Source: Clytia hemisphaerica (taxonomy: Eukaryota; Cnidaria; Hydrozoa; Leptothecata; Clytiidae). Taken from it: a stretch of DNA of 64,000 bases. Every line of letters starts with the position of its first letter. The stretch's first letter is position 1. A program made the position numbers and the translations under genes. Location: NCBI GenBank assembly GCA_902728285.1, contig CACVBU010000004.1, positions 853,909 through 917,908 on the forward strand, in the 5' to 3' direction. Positions 11,249-31,007 of this stretch are shown here, piece after piece. Below the pieces are notes generated by a model. It searched no databases. It was not told where the DNA came from and was given only the letters and a program-made list of their open reading frames with translations.

Positions 11249-11868
11249 TTTGATAAGATTATTAATCATGTGATAGCTGGGGTTTTCCCTGAAGCCCAAA
11301 ATTACCCGTGACCTCAAATAAAACCGGGGGTTTTGTAACAACTTTAATTATCGCTGTGTAGATTGATTTTATAGTCAAAAATTTCCTAAGTGAATAATTT
11401 GTGATTTTAATGATGTATTAAAAAAGATTTTTACCAAATTTTTTTCATTTTTTCTAAAACTTATCTTTTATCTTGAGTTTAAAAGTTCTTGAAGACCCCT
11501 TGTGACTCCGATTCTAAGAAAACGTGAGCCACTAAAGTGAAAACGAAAGTGGAAAAATTGGTGTGTCAATGGGGTGTCAACAACACAGATTTTATACCTA
11601 TTTTTGAATATTGTATTTTGATTACCTCTTTTCCTCCCTGTAAAATATTGAAATTAATGAATTGATTGAATATCTCTGTAATTTTGTGTAAATAAGCTTT
11701 TCAGGGATTTTCAAAATATTTTTGCACACGGATCATGAGAAAATTACACCAATGAGCTTTTGTTTTGAACACGAGTGCAAAATCTTGACTATTCTCTTGT
11801 TCCTTCCTCATTTACTGCAAGTCTAGGTCTTGTAAACAACATACATCGACACACCTCCAAGAAGCAAA

Positions 11869-19275
<7,407 letters not shown>

Positions 19276-19588
19276 AAATATTGGATGGATATCAGAGGTT
19301 GGTTGATAACTTGGTGGTTGTAAATGAAATGGTCATATTTGGCGATCTGACCATGTCAGTGAAAATATTTTTAAATTCGGTTATGATTTTGTAATGATTT
19401 TTTTTAAACCTTACCACATCTCGGTTGCCGTTTGCTTGTTTATGTTTTTTTAAGCTAATGTAGATTATGGGAGTATGGTTATTTGCTCTGGAAAATATAT
19501 GATTTTGAAAAAATATTGAAACTCTTTGGTTTTGTATGTGTATTTCAGAGGACCATAGTTCGCTTTCAGTTCACCTCGCTTGATCTCG

Positions 19589-19710
19589 CGCTCCGAAAAC
19601 AATTAGAATGCTAGATCCTAGCCATCGGCACGAAATTTAAAAAGTCAAATTTTTGCTTCACTTTTTTTTTCTCGAGAAAGCTTAAAGTAGCTTATCTAGC
19701 CCTTCGGGCT
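19589..19710. mobile_element. Truncated Mutator-like MITE copy
   Basis: Matches the reverse complement of about 61008-61128 over ~120 bp and ends in 'tatctagcccttcgggct'. The other terminus is missing. Confidence 0.6.
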
Positions 19711-20577
19711 CTACAGATCTGTCAAATGGGCATAAACTTGTTTTTCCCACAATCCTTTATTGATATTTTACCCCCTTTTTTTAATGTTTCTAAAATGGTT
19801 TAAATCTCCTGCTGTATGGTGAAAATTTCAGAAAGATCTTCTAAGTGTGATAAAACTATTTAAGAACATGAGACTTCGATGGCAAAATTTCCTATGTAGC
19901 AATCAAAGAACTTTTCACTCAAACAATTAGATGTCCCAATATTTACCAAGGGCTATACAAGGGTAGAGAAAAAAACTTAAGTATGATCGAGGAAAGCTTT
20001 CTGCAAGGAGCTGCTTTTCATAATATAATATTTTTCACTGCGCAACTCATTTAAAGTAATCACTAAGCAATTAAAAAAATCGCTTAGGCAACTTATTAAC
20101 AAACAAGCATGGCTAGTGGTACTAATCAAAATAGCAAGTTATACCTCTGCGGAAACAGCCCGCACTCCATCGTTCATCTTCTAATACCAATTACTTCCTC
20201 TTTTTCCTTGATGTCAAAAGAATTCAAATCAAATCTGGAGGAGAGCCAAAAACAATTATATGACTAAAGAGTACATTATTAGATCTAATCTGTTAAAGAG
20301 AGTTGTTAAGTAATCCTTTCTGTTTCAATTTTTTGATGAAAGATGTCCTGTTATAATGTGGATAAAAATAATTCAGATTAGTTTTTAAATAAAAAGTATT
20401 ACAAGTTTGTGCTGTCATTAATAGAGTGTAACGATTTTTGTTATTTGATTTTGTAGAGTATAGATGGTAGTGTGTTTTTGTCCATAGTATGAGCGAAACT
20501 CTGTGTCTGAGTAGGTGTAGGCTAGGATTCAAAGCTCCACCAATATCATGGAACTTGCACCACTTTTTTAATTTTAC

Positions 20578-20808
20578 ACGTTTTTTTATAAGAACAATCA
20601 AAAGTTTTGATGCCTTTGGATGTTGTTTGAGTTCTTAACCTAAAAATGTTTTTAACATGTTCTTCACTTCGCCATTTTGGTACTATTTTTGTGCAATTTC
20701 CTAAAGAAATTCGGTGTTTTAGAGCCAGGAAAGTTTTAAAATGTTCTTAATGTTTTTGCCATCAAAACCTTGTTTTCTTATAAAGTTTGTTTTTGTAAAA
20801 AACGTGTA
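20578..20808 (+). mobile_element. 'gttcttata' MITE, copy 1
   Basis: Ends 'acgtttttttataagaaca' and 'gtttgtttttgtaaaaaacg' with TA flanks. Shared interior phrases are 'gcctttggatgttgttt' and 'ttgtgcaatttcctaa'. It is one of about eleven copies in the window. Confidence 0.75.
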
Positions 20809-21747
20809 CTGATCTGGACGTGATACAGTCCATATTATACATATCCACTAAAACCATGATTTATTTCTTAAAATGGAAATCGTAACGAGTTACCGTAATT
20901 TTCTTTTCTGAAAAGAGCAACTCGTAACTCGCAAAATTCGTAAATCTTTTTAAAATTCAACTCGTAACTTGTGAATATTTACATAAATATCGTAACAAGC
21001 CCATATCTTGAACACAACGAAAACCCGGAAAAATAGATTAAATACTCTCAACCTGTCTCAACACATATTTGGCGTAGTAAAAGTTAAGTTTAGTTAAGTT
21101 TTCAATACAGTAAAATTTATTCAACTTTCTTCAATATTTAGAATTTTTTCATCGATAAAGATAGCACCTAGAGACTAAACCAACATAGCTTTTGTGATCC
21201 AAAAGCAAAAAATTTACTGCGTTGCGGGGCATTACATATGTCAAATTATTTTTCACCTTGCTTTGAATAATTCTTATCGTGAAAAAATAACTTGCTTTAG
21301 ATTTGTTCACCCGGTAAAAGTTGTTAAGTGGATAAGATTTAGGCTCAAGATTTCTCTTGAATGAGTTGTCCAATATGTTCTTGAACTTAACTGGTCGAAT
21401 TAAGGGATTCCAGAAAGAGAGAAAAGATACTTGTGACGTGAAGCTTGATAGGGGTACATTAAACGTACCTAATCGGGGAAAAAATTGTCGGAGTTTTACT
21501 TATTAGAGGCATTTTCGTCAACCTCCCCCGACCGAAATTTCAAATTTGTCACTTAAAAAAAAATTCGGTTAAAGTTTTGGTCAGGTGATAAAATATCGGG
21601 GAAAAAATCCGTCGGGGGAAAATTTCGTCACCCCTCAAAAAATTTTCGTCACTTTCCCCCGACATTTTCTTCCCCGATAAGATATTAAAAGCGTTGCATT
21701 ATAGGCTTCATTAATTGATTATTCATTAATCGGAAAAGAAGAAGAAA

Positions 21748-24700
21748 ATGAAAACGTTTACCTTTATACCAAATCATCCATTTTACAGGTCTTTAAAAAC
21801 GTTCATAATGAAATTCGAATATCTAGAAAGCCTAATCACGGTATCAAAACAAGAGGGCGTTATCTCTTGGGCGGAAATTACAATCACCCTTGTGTGTGGT
21901 TTTCTTTTATACTATCTCACACAAGTTGTCCACAAACCAAAATTATTTTGTAAACCTGGTCTATGGTGTGAGACTTTAAAAGAACATTTGAAAGAGCTTG
22001 AGAATGACCAATGGCCATTGTTATGGTGTTTTTGGCCGTTATGGCAAGCAGCTTTCCACACACTACTGATGAAGCCACAACATTTTGACTTTGAAAGGTA
22101 AGTCGTTATAAGGTATATTTTCAGGGAAGGGGGAATGTGATATTTACGCTTGGCACTATACGTTAGATCAACCAAAAAGGTTGTGATTTTCAAACCACCA
22201 GAGTATTTTGTCTTCCTTTCCAATATCCAGGGTATTTGTTTTTGTTGAGAGCGACATTCTAGAAATTTAAGTTCGCGTCAGAACTCTAAAAAATGTACAT
22301 AATGTAATCTAATATAGCCGATCCAAAAACTGCATAAATAACTTATACTTTGTATTTTACAACTTTAACCATTTTACTTGTCTTTAGGAAGGAGATTGAA
22401 ACAGAAGACGGGGGTTCGTTCACTTTGGATTTTTATGGATTCGAAGAAGACAATGAAGACAATGAAACCAAGCCAATTCTTTTAATTCTCCCAGGAGCTA
22501 CAGGTTTGTGAAACCAATTATAAATCAATCACTTACATTTGGAAAAAACGTGAAATTTGAGTATATATTAGTTTGCTACAGGTGTATGAAACCCTTATTC
22601 AATCATTATAAAACCCCCCTCCCAAGCCATTTGTGTGATGTGATGATAGGGACTTTTTTCCAGTGTGATTACGTGATTTGGAAATTATTTCTTTGTGATT
22701 GCGTGATCAGAGTTCAAAAAGTGATTGTGATTTGTTGTTTTACGTGATCGCGATTGAAGACAAAAAATTGCGTTATATCGTGAGTTACCACTGGGGAGCC
22801 TCTTATAACGTCAGGACGAAGCATTAATTTGGGAATTTCAGCTTTCGCAATCGCATTCAAAATTTTACTGATGTTTCGAGGTGGTAAATAGACGTGTGAA
22901 GCATAAAGCATTTTCCTTTCAAAAGTAATCGACTACTTGCAAAAATATCAAAGGGGGGGGTTTCACTTTTACGGTATGACGGTATTGGGCCTTTTTACCC
23001 CCGGTAAATCGGTATTACGAGAAAAAAACGACGGGATTACGGTATTTCATTTTCTACCGGTATCGGTAAATTGCCTGGTTTTTTGTCGGTATTTCGATAT
23101 TTTTATCAATAAAAAACGGTATTTCGGTATAAAACTATTTACCTTTTAGTTTCTTCATGAGTTTCATGGAGAAAAATTTTCAAAAAAGATAAGTCTATTC
23201 CGCTATTTTAACCAGTAAAATTTTCTTGCTCGCTTCACTCGCACAATCTTGGATGTTCTATTGACTTATTGTCATGGTAAGGTTTTTCAAAATAAGCAGA
23301 ACTTTACGATATCTAAACAAATGTTTTCGTTATTTTTCTGCGGGCGAATTTTTTAATGACAACTTTTGTGATGCAAATACTGCATCCAACGAAAGAGTCT
23401 AGATAAAATTTTCTCCATCAGCACTAAATGATATGGTCGTCTCTCCCAAAGAGAATATAAAAACCAAGCTTTAGCTTTTAAAGTATCTTTGTCTTCACTT
23501 ATATTGCTACTACAATACAATACACTGATACTGCAGTAACTTAGAGACAGTAAAGGCGGTATTTACTCCTTCAATGATTAGTAAAAGTAGGTAGTTCTAA
23601 AAACATCTTGTGCAGCATCGAACGATTAAAAAATAATTCACATCATGATGCACATGATGCGTTTTCAGGCAATCTAGGCATTCTAAATTTTAAATTTTTT
23701 CTTGGGCGAAACTCTTAGGACGCGGCACCGGGTACGGCAGGTACGTCGCTCACCGTACCATATTTTTAGCAAGTAAGTAACTTTGGCACGGCAGACCGAA
23801 AATATTGCTTTATAAAAGCTCAAATAGCTGTAAAAGAGACCTTAAAAAGTCGACAAAACGCGAGAATAAGGTCACTAAAACTAGCAAAAAACTTTATATA
23901 TTGGCAAAAATGTTTGGTATAAGAATAGGTCAATCTGTTTAAAAGAGACCATAAAAAGGTTTAATTTAGCCCAATAAGGTCACAATCTCCAACCAAAGAT
24001 GTAAAAGCTAAATTGGTGTGTGAACGTGAAAATATTTTTTTTCGCGCGTTAATAAGTGAATTGGCAAATTTGTGCGTGAATACCTGAGTTGAGGGTTGAC
24101 TGGGGGCCTCATAAAGTACAAGACTTGTTTGTACAGTTTCTAATTTGTTACTACACAATACATTTGATAACTGAAAATTGATTATTTTCGAAAAAAAAAC
24201 ATAAATTTAATATCGGTATCGGTATTAGGCTTCCTTCACCAACGGTATTACGGTATTTAACCCAAAATTTTGTCGGTATGACGGTATTTAAGACCCCTGA
24301 AACCCCCCCCCCCAATCAAAGGCCTTCAAACTGGGAAAATGGAATTTTAGGTTATTTTTCATTGAGAGTCGAATAAAGAGCTGTCAGGGGATACAAGGGT
24401 GTCAAATATTTACCGATTCTCCTTTTTTTTTACATTTTTAGGACACAGTGGCAAAGTTTATGTTCGAGAATTTATTTCAATAGCTTTGAATCGAAAGTAC
24501 AGGTTGGAGTCTTTTGAACTTCTAAAACGTTAAACCAAAAAGTTATTTAACAACTCATAATCTTCTTAAAATTCAGCTACTCCAAGCTCTATATTATTGT
24601 TTTTAGTTGTCCTTAATTTTTACATCTACAATCATGGTCGATAGCTCATTTCCTCGTTTTTCGAAATTTGGAGTTCCGGCGAGAAAGTCGATTTTGGGCC

Positions 24701-27700
24701 ATCTCTCAAATTTAATCGGATATTTCAATTTGGCTCGGGTTTATAGACCTCCAGGCTATATTATGAGCCTTATTGGACCATTTTTGAACTTTTTGATCCT
24801 CGGATCCTAAGCTCCTCCTAAGTTTTAAGTCTCATGTTAAAACTCAGAGTTAAAACTCTACCCTTCCAACCTACTTCAGAGCACTTACAAATCGATTGTG
24901 GTTCAAAACTTCCCGGTTGATTTCCTTTTTTTCTCAAATATTACGACCATGATTGTAGTCACAGTAAAGTATAGCATCAAAGTAATTAATTTTTTTTTTC
25001 ACTCAGAGCTATTGGTCTTAACTTCAGAGGCTGGGGACGAGGTGTTAGACTTAAGGTAAGATATTTTTCTGGTGATTTTTATTTTTCAAAATGTGGTTCA
25101 AAATGATTGATTGTTTCATCAGCCTATATGAATGAAGTTTTAAAAATAGGTTTTAAGGTAAATTTTACAACAGTTATTTTAAGCTTTCTTCTAAAAGTAA
25201 GAAACTACCTTATTACACGAATATTACTAGGCAAGTATTCAAACGGCCTTGAAATTAACACTCCAAAAATTTAAACAAATTTTATTTGCTTTTTCAAGGT
25301 TGGTTGTAATTAAGGGGATTTTTATCAACACGAAATTTTTCAATAGCATACCGTGGCGAATTTTTGTAAAACGTCTTATCCTCTAGCTTTGAGAGAAATT
25401 TTAAATTTGATCGCCGTTTTGGGGGCCACATACGATTATTACTTCTCTCATTTGACCGAAATTCAATCCCGTCAACCTTTGCGTTAATCATGCTTGCACG
25501 CAAATTACACTCAATTACAAAGAAAAAGTAATAACTTTCACGATTTTTGAATTAAAACAAAAAAGGATTATGGGATGGAATTTCGGTCAAATGAGAGAAG
25601 TAATAATCGTGACATTTGCACGACGAAGCGCTATTCGTGTTAATAAAATGGCTACAGTATGTGGCCCCCAAAACGGCGATCAAATTTAAAATTTCTCTCA
25701 AAGCTAGAGGAAAAGACGTTTTACAAAAATTTTTCTTGCATGCAAAACTTTAACATCTCTACTTTATTTCCCGACAGTTCTTTTTCAAAATTTTCAATTT
25801 TAACAATATTTTTCAATCGCTTAAAGACAGGTAGCTTTTTTCTAATGGCCCCCAAAACGGAGGTTTGCAATTTTAGCGATTTCTCGTGATATCTTTAAGA
25901 TATTAATACAAAATTTTGACCATAGTTTTGAAATGTGATTTAGAGGGTTTTGGGCATAAATTAGTTTGATAACATTTTTACAAAACCAGGTTGTCAAAAT
26001 GCAGGTTTGGGGCCCCCAAAACGGAGGTGTAGTTAAAATCAAATTATTAAGCCCAGTGGTAATAGGGGGGAAAACTATGAACATATTTGTGTTTTCCCTT
26101 AAATTTACGACCCGATGGATGTAAAATTTATGATTTTTATGAAATATTTCAAGATTTTCGATATTGCAAAGTCCAAACTGAAAATTTAGATATTTTCAAA
26201 ATGACAATTTTAATTTAACAATGTCTTAATCAAGTTTTTGAAAACAAATCTCTTTTGAAAATAGTTCCATTCATGTATGGAATAAGCTGTGAAAATTTTA
26301 GAAAAAAAGCTTAACTGAAACTGAAAATATCAAGCTTTAAAGATATTTTTCTCCTATATTTTGCAGAAAATGACAGAATTTGCCATTTTTGCTGATTCAG
26401 CGAAAATTGTTATATATAATGTTAATTTTTTGTTATAAGCTATTAACTCAACCTGATAGGAATGGAATTCCAAGATTTTTTGCTGTTTTTCATATTTAGA
26501 ATTTTCGGTTTTATCAATGCTGATTCTAGGGTCCCAAAATACTGGTTGACCTTTAAGATGCTATATCTTTTACCCATCCTCTAAATTCACAGATGTATCT
26601 GCATTTTCTGAACGGCATTAGGTGTAGAAAGTTTCCTATACCCCATTTTCATAACTTATTTTCAATATCCAAGGATATAGAGTGAGTTATATGCAATTTT
26701 TATCTAATTGTGGTGTTAAAATATCTCCTTCATACGCAAATATGTCATTTTGAATCTGTCTCAAACCATCAAAAACATGCTCATTTTTTAGTATAACCAT
26801 CATTCTTTCTAAATAAACAAAAATCGTTTAATTCTGATAAATCTACAAGTCAGAATCCTCATTTTATAATGACAACCTCCGTTTTGGGGGCCGTCTCCGT
26901 TTTGGGGGCCATATACTGTAGTAACATTCGTGTAATAAGGTATTTTGTTTGAAAATCTAGGGATTTTGAACCATGGCCAGTTAATATAGGGTAGGAAGAT
27001 TGCCCAGTTCTGGGTGTGGGCGGTCAACATTGCCGTTACCCAACGTCTTAGAGTATACATATCTACGCCCCTGATGTCTAACAGCTCTGGTGAAACTTTT
27101 CCCACAGTGGAGATAAAATTTTCTATTGAAAAACCCAATGGGGATAAAAATTCTAGTGCTTTTTTTTGGTGTAAAAATTCAGTGAGAATGGTTTTGGAGT
27201 GCAATTTTTAAGCATTGAATTTTGAGTAGGGATGAAATCAAAGTCAATTTCCCAGTGGGGATGAAATTGCAGAGTATTCTTCTCACCGGGGACGAGATTT
27301 TGGTTGAATTTTCAGTGGGACTGGGCTCCCAGCGGGTCTGTGACACAGGGGTGTATAATCATTTCAGACAGAAAAAGTTTCATGTGTCGGGAATTTATCG
27401 GAAATCAAAGCAGCGTTCAAACATATAACAAAAGAACATCCAAACGCCCCCATTATGGTTATTGCATCTTCTATTGGAGCGTAAGTTGGTTTTATTATAA
27501 TTCCATGAAATTTAGGACTTAATACAAGTTTAATCGACACGAAGTAGTTTTTTTCTGATTTTTTTCGTTGAAAACTGCAAAACTATATTGTTACTCTAGA
27601 AATGGCTCAATGGAAAAATCTATTTAGCATAGCTGAAAAGCTCTTGCCATCTGTTTCTTTAAAGCAACTAAGGAAATTTTGATCAAAATTTAGTCGTTCT

Positions 27701-30700
27701 GAGCTAATAACTAGTTGGATGGGGAGGTAAATGATCTTATTCAGTCTTTTTGGGAATTTACCGTGTAAGGTTCACAGGATCTTAAGACTGGACACAGGTC
27801 ATGCTCGGTCAATGGCTAATTTTTTCACAGCCGCAAAGGAATATGGAGTGGCTTATGGAGTGGCTTTGACCACCACATTATTCTTTACCAGTTTTTTGTG
27901 TTGGATAGATGGTTTCAGCACGGAAAAGCATTTCAGATTACATCATCTCCTATTCAACAAAAAGATCAATTGTCTATTTCTTTGATTTTTACCTTATAGA
28001 GTTACATTCACAAATTACTTGGCAAGAGAAAGCAACAAAATCAATCAAAACATAAGAGCTGTTATGCTTCTTGGCGTTCCTTGGGATCCTATGGAATCCA
28101 AAGCGAGGTTATCGGAATTTTGGATCAATTTAGTCGTCAATAAGCACATGACTCAGAATATGATTAACCATGTTAAAAGGTCAGTTTTGATACCCTGGGT
28201 ACCAGAGGCCAAGTTTTCATAGTGAAAATATTAACCGATAGTTATTCGAGCTCTGATACTCACGGAACAGTTTTGGGCCCTGACGTATTAGCGATTTTTT
28301 ATGTATTTGTCTTGCACTTTTGAGGACGGAGGAGTTATACCGTGAAAAGCACAGGTCGAAATCATATATCGACGCTGTTCCGACCAATCCAGATTCTATT
28401 CAACCATGGAGGTATAAAGAAAGACAGGAGAAGTATGCTATTGTAACCAAGCTCGCCCTACGATTAAAAAAGTTACGATGTATGCATGCTCATAATCTCA
28501 TATATCGTGCATTTTTAATGAGCTCTTTTATCCATAGGTTAAATCTTATTGGCTCATTTAAGCTTTAGAAATTAGATGAGACGAGATTCATTGTTTCTGA
28601 CATCAGTGTAAGAAAAATATTGGACTAAAAAAAGGCCTGTGAACTTGGCAATCCTTCATCAAATGATAAGATTTTTCGATCAATGTTTTCTTTCAGGTGA
28701 ACTCTATTGCTTGATACTTTCCTCCAAAATTCTCCAGCGACTTTATGTCTACAAATTGACTCTGAAATCGTGTGTGCTTATAAAGAACTTTTCATTTTCT
28801 GGCTTGAGAAAATATCTTTTCAAAACAAAATTGAACGGATAGCGAAATGGAACATAAATTTGTTTCGTGGACGAAGTTTTATCTAATTTTCGTATATTAA
28901 AAGGCTAGAATCTTCAATACTGATTATTAGAATGTTCAGAGCAAACTTGAGTTCTACTAAAAAGTCTTATTTCATCGGGCGAGCTTAGAATTTCTTTTGA
29001 TTCATTTTATAAAAGAAATCAAAAGACTTTAACGACCAATTACCGACACATTCAACTCCTGTTTTCTTTATACCTCTATGATTCAACGCACAATCAACGA
29101 AGAGAAAAGTAACCATGACGACCATCCAAGATCTTGGATGAGGTTCAAAGTTGATATTTTTATTGCCGTCGTTGAAAACAGAACTAAAAAAAAAGTCATC
29201 TTTGCTTTTTAAAAAGAGTCAGTGATAGAGAATCATAACATAAAGTCTGTCTATTATTTCTATTCAATTAAAGTGACATTTCCATAATCAAAAGTTTAGT
29301 AATTACTGTTATACATTTGGGGATCATGTAAAAGATTTCTTTCGAAAGGAACTCACTTCAATAACACTTGGAGGTTTCTGGGGAATTCGTAAATAGTAAA
29401 CTGCATACTGATACAGTCTGCTAGACATTAATATGGTAATATTTCCTCTTCATCTTTGATTTTTTCTACAGTGATTAGATTGACACATGCGCGATAAAAT
29501 TTCTATGATACTTAGGGTAGAGGAGTTATTGAAGGGACTTAAGGGACTTTCTTTTAGGAACAATGCAGTTGTCGAGGATAGTGTTCAAACGCTCGGGATT
29601 GACTTGGAAGAAGTTTATCAGGTAAGAATAAAAAACGAAATTACTGACCACGATTGACAACTTTAATCAATCAGTACCATTCAGACTTTGTAATAAGAGC
29701 ACGCTATCTTCGTCTGTTTAAGAGTATGAGAGGCAAAAGTCGATCGGCACATACCACCCTTAAAACCCCAAAACCTTAGTATTTAGGGCGTCAGATGGGC
29801 GTCATGTCGACGATAAGTTTCAATTTGACTGTCCTTTTCTTTTGTTTTGACTCTATTTTGTTTTTGACTTTTTTTTGTTTTTGTATTTTTCTTTTCTGCC
29901 TTCTATTTTCAAGTCACAAACAGTATGGGACTTTGACGATCGTTACCTATGTCCATTATATGGTTATAAAGATCACATGGAATATTATAAAGATGTTGGT
30001 ATTGTTTCGTTACCGTTAGAAAAGATCACTGTTCCTGTTCTTGCTCTGTGTACAGAAGACGACCCTCTTTGTCGTGGGAAAGGTAAGCGTTTTGGATGTT
30101 AAAGAACAAAAGAATAAGTATAGAAGTTTTTCATATTTGGTAAAAACACCCCCTTCTCACAGACCCGGTATGATTTTTTTCAGCCAGTAGGGGTAAAAAA
30201 CATAAGGGACTGAAACTCGATGGGGATTGATATTTCCATATTTTTTTATGGCTGACGATTTAAATTTTTTTTGTTTTCAAGTCAAATTCAGTGGGATGGG
30301 AAAAAAGCGTTATATTTTGCAGTGATGATTGGTTTATTTTATTATTTTCAGTGAGAACAAAAATTGGAGGATAATTTTCCACTGGAACCATATTTTGGCC
30401 AATTTTTCCAGTGGGTCTGTGAGAAAGGGGTGTGTAAAATTACAAAGACCTGAGTTATACGATTTACGGTTGAAATTATTATTCTGAACTTTCTGGCTGA
30501 TACTGAAAATATACTTAAATCTTGACTTTTTCACTTTTAGCAATACCATTACAGAAAATCATGACCAATAGTTTACTAGCAGTAGTTACAACAAAATTCG
30601 GTGGGCATTTGACGTGGCTTGAAGGAATCATGCCAACTTATAAACGATTTCCACATCGAGTCTTTGAACAATATGTTGATATCTTCTTTGGCGAAACTAA

Positions 30701-30710
30701 ATCTGTTTAA
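21748..30710 (+). CDS. ABHD3: Membrane-anchored alpha/beta hydrolase of the ABHD1/2/3 family
   Basis: Nine GT-AG exons join in frame to 423 aa (human ABHD3 is about 410): 21748-22097, 22388-22503, 24442-24502, 25007-25055, 27368-27480, 28000-28179, 29558-29621, 29914-30082, 30541-30710 (stop TAA). A single membrane segment lies near residues 41-60 (ITLVCGFLLYYL). It is followed by the HKPKLFC step, the LLILPGATGHSG oxyanion region (around 147-158) and NFRGWGRG. The nucleophile is Ser227 in IASSIGA, where family members usually have GxSxGG. Asp360/361 lies in CTEDDPL and His390 in KFGGHLTWLEG. The FDDRYLCPLYGYKDHMEYY block matches the family's conserved FDxRF...GY..xxxYY region. Relatives are ER-type phospholipases/acylglycerol hydrolases; the substrate here is unknown. 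ABHD1 versus ABHD3 cannot be settled by eye. Introns 2, 3 and 4 are packed with transposons. Confidence 0.93.
22580..22805 (-). repeat. 'tcacgatcacgcaa' repeat family, copy in ABHD intron 2
   Basis: Repeated GTGATTnnGTGAT phrases, with an end 'gttaccactggggagcctc'. It matches in reverse the copies at 51222-51470 and 52987-53170. All three share the order: flank AG..CTC, ACTCTGATCA, ATCACGATCACGCAA, TTTTGACCTCTGATCA. Confidence 0.55.
22955..24314. mobile_element. hAT-like element (1.36 kb) in ABHD intron 2
   Basis: A G-run plus 'tttcac...acggtatgacggtatt' at the left mirrors '...cggtatgacggtatttaag...tgaaac' plus a C-run at the right. The 8-bp direct repeat atcaaagg is at 22947-22954 and 24315-24322. 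The interior has many 'cggtat' repeats and no transposase frame. The right half (about 23750-24310) is repeated in reverse at 40070-40620. Confidence 0.65.
24627..24957. mobile_element. TIR element 'tacaatcatggtc' family in ABHD intron 3
   Basis: Ends 'tacaatcatggtcg' and 'cgaccatgattgta' are exact inverses; 331 bp. The same family is at 47272-47822 and 51992-52340, sharing 'ttaagtctcatgttaaaact'. Confidence 0.7.
25206..26942. mobile_element. TIR element with TA target duplication in ABHD intron 4 (1.74 kb)
   Basis: Left end TA-ccttattacacgaatattac and right end gtaacattcgtgtaataagg-TA match at 19 of 20 positions. The interior carries at least five copies of 'ggcccccaaaacgg' in both orientations and the palindromic core at 25360-25735. 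No transposase frame. A related left end is at 63819 near the right edge of the window. Confidence 0.75.
25432..25610. repeat. Palindromic core within the 25206-26942 element
   Basis: 'acgattattacttctctcat' through 'gaccgaaattcaatccc' is mirrored by 'gggatggaatttcggtcaaa' through 'taataatcgt'. The palindrome extends outward with 'atcgccgttttgggggccac' at 25410 and its inverse at 25659. Confidence 0.75.
27064..27354. mobile_element. 'acacccctgtgtcacagac' TIR element, copy in ABHD intron 4
   Basis: Left 'acgcccctgatgtctaacag' and right 'gtctgtgacacaggggtgta' are degenerate inverted ends, with short GGGGAT-type interior repeats. It ends 13 bp before exon 5. Other copies: 30145-30434, 49457-49703, 52379-52590, 54207-54463. 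Confidence 0.6.
30145..30434. mobile_element. 'acacccctgtgtcacagac' TIR element, copy in ABHD intron 8
   Basis: 'aacacccccttctcacagac' at the left is the inverse of 'gtctgtgagaaaggggtgtg' at the right; the interior has repeated 'ggggattg' and 'cagtggga' phrases. Confidence 0.6.
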
Positions 30711-30718
30711 GGTGGGAA

Positions 30719-31007
30719 TACCTTAGGGAAGAAATTTTGGCCGGAATTTAATTTGGCGGGTAGCTGAAAAAGTTTTTTCAGAGGGAATTCAATTTAGAGA
30801 ATGGCTTGAAAAATTAAATTTTGTATGGGAATTCAATTTGGTGGATGAAGGATATTTTTGGCCAAAAATGATAAAAATACCTGTTTCATAAGACCTGAAA
30901 GAGCACACATTCGAGAATGAATACAATAATTTAAATTTGCCGGGAACTTACTTTGGCCAAATCTGCCAAATTTTCTTTCCGCCAAAATTTCTTCCCTTAA
31001 GGGTATA
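30719..31007. mobile_element. Short TIR element immediately after the ABHD stop codon
   Basis: 'taccttagggaagaaatttt' at about 30718 and 'aaaatttcttcccttaaggg' ending near 31004 are inverted ends of the family also seen at 5991-6316. It begins within about 10 bp of the TAA at 30708-30710, so it must form most of the 3' UTR unless transcription ends inside it. An ATTAAA at about 30812 could serve as the poly(A) signal. Confidence 0.7.

Larger units (their letters stand above)
19276..21747. other. Intergenic region between ADH5 and the ABHD gene
   Basis: The ADH5 3' flank holds a truncated Mutator-like MITE (19589-19710) and a 'gttcttata' MITE (20578-20808). Near 21440-21680 there is a GC-richer patch with repeated 'cggggaaaaaa' and 'tttcgtcaccccc'. 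No gene seen. Confidence 0.45.

Noticed and set aside
28320-28568. 82-codon ORF in ABHD intron 6
   Set aside because: No domain and no transcript evidence; joining it to the ABHD exons would break the reading frame already supported by family alignment.
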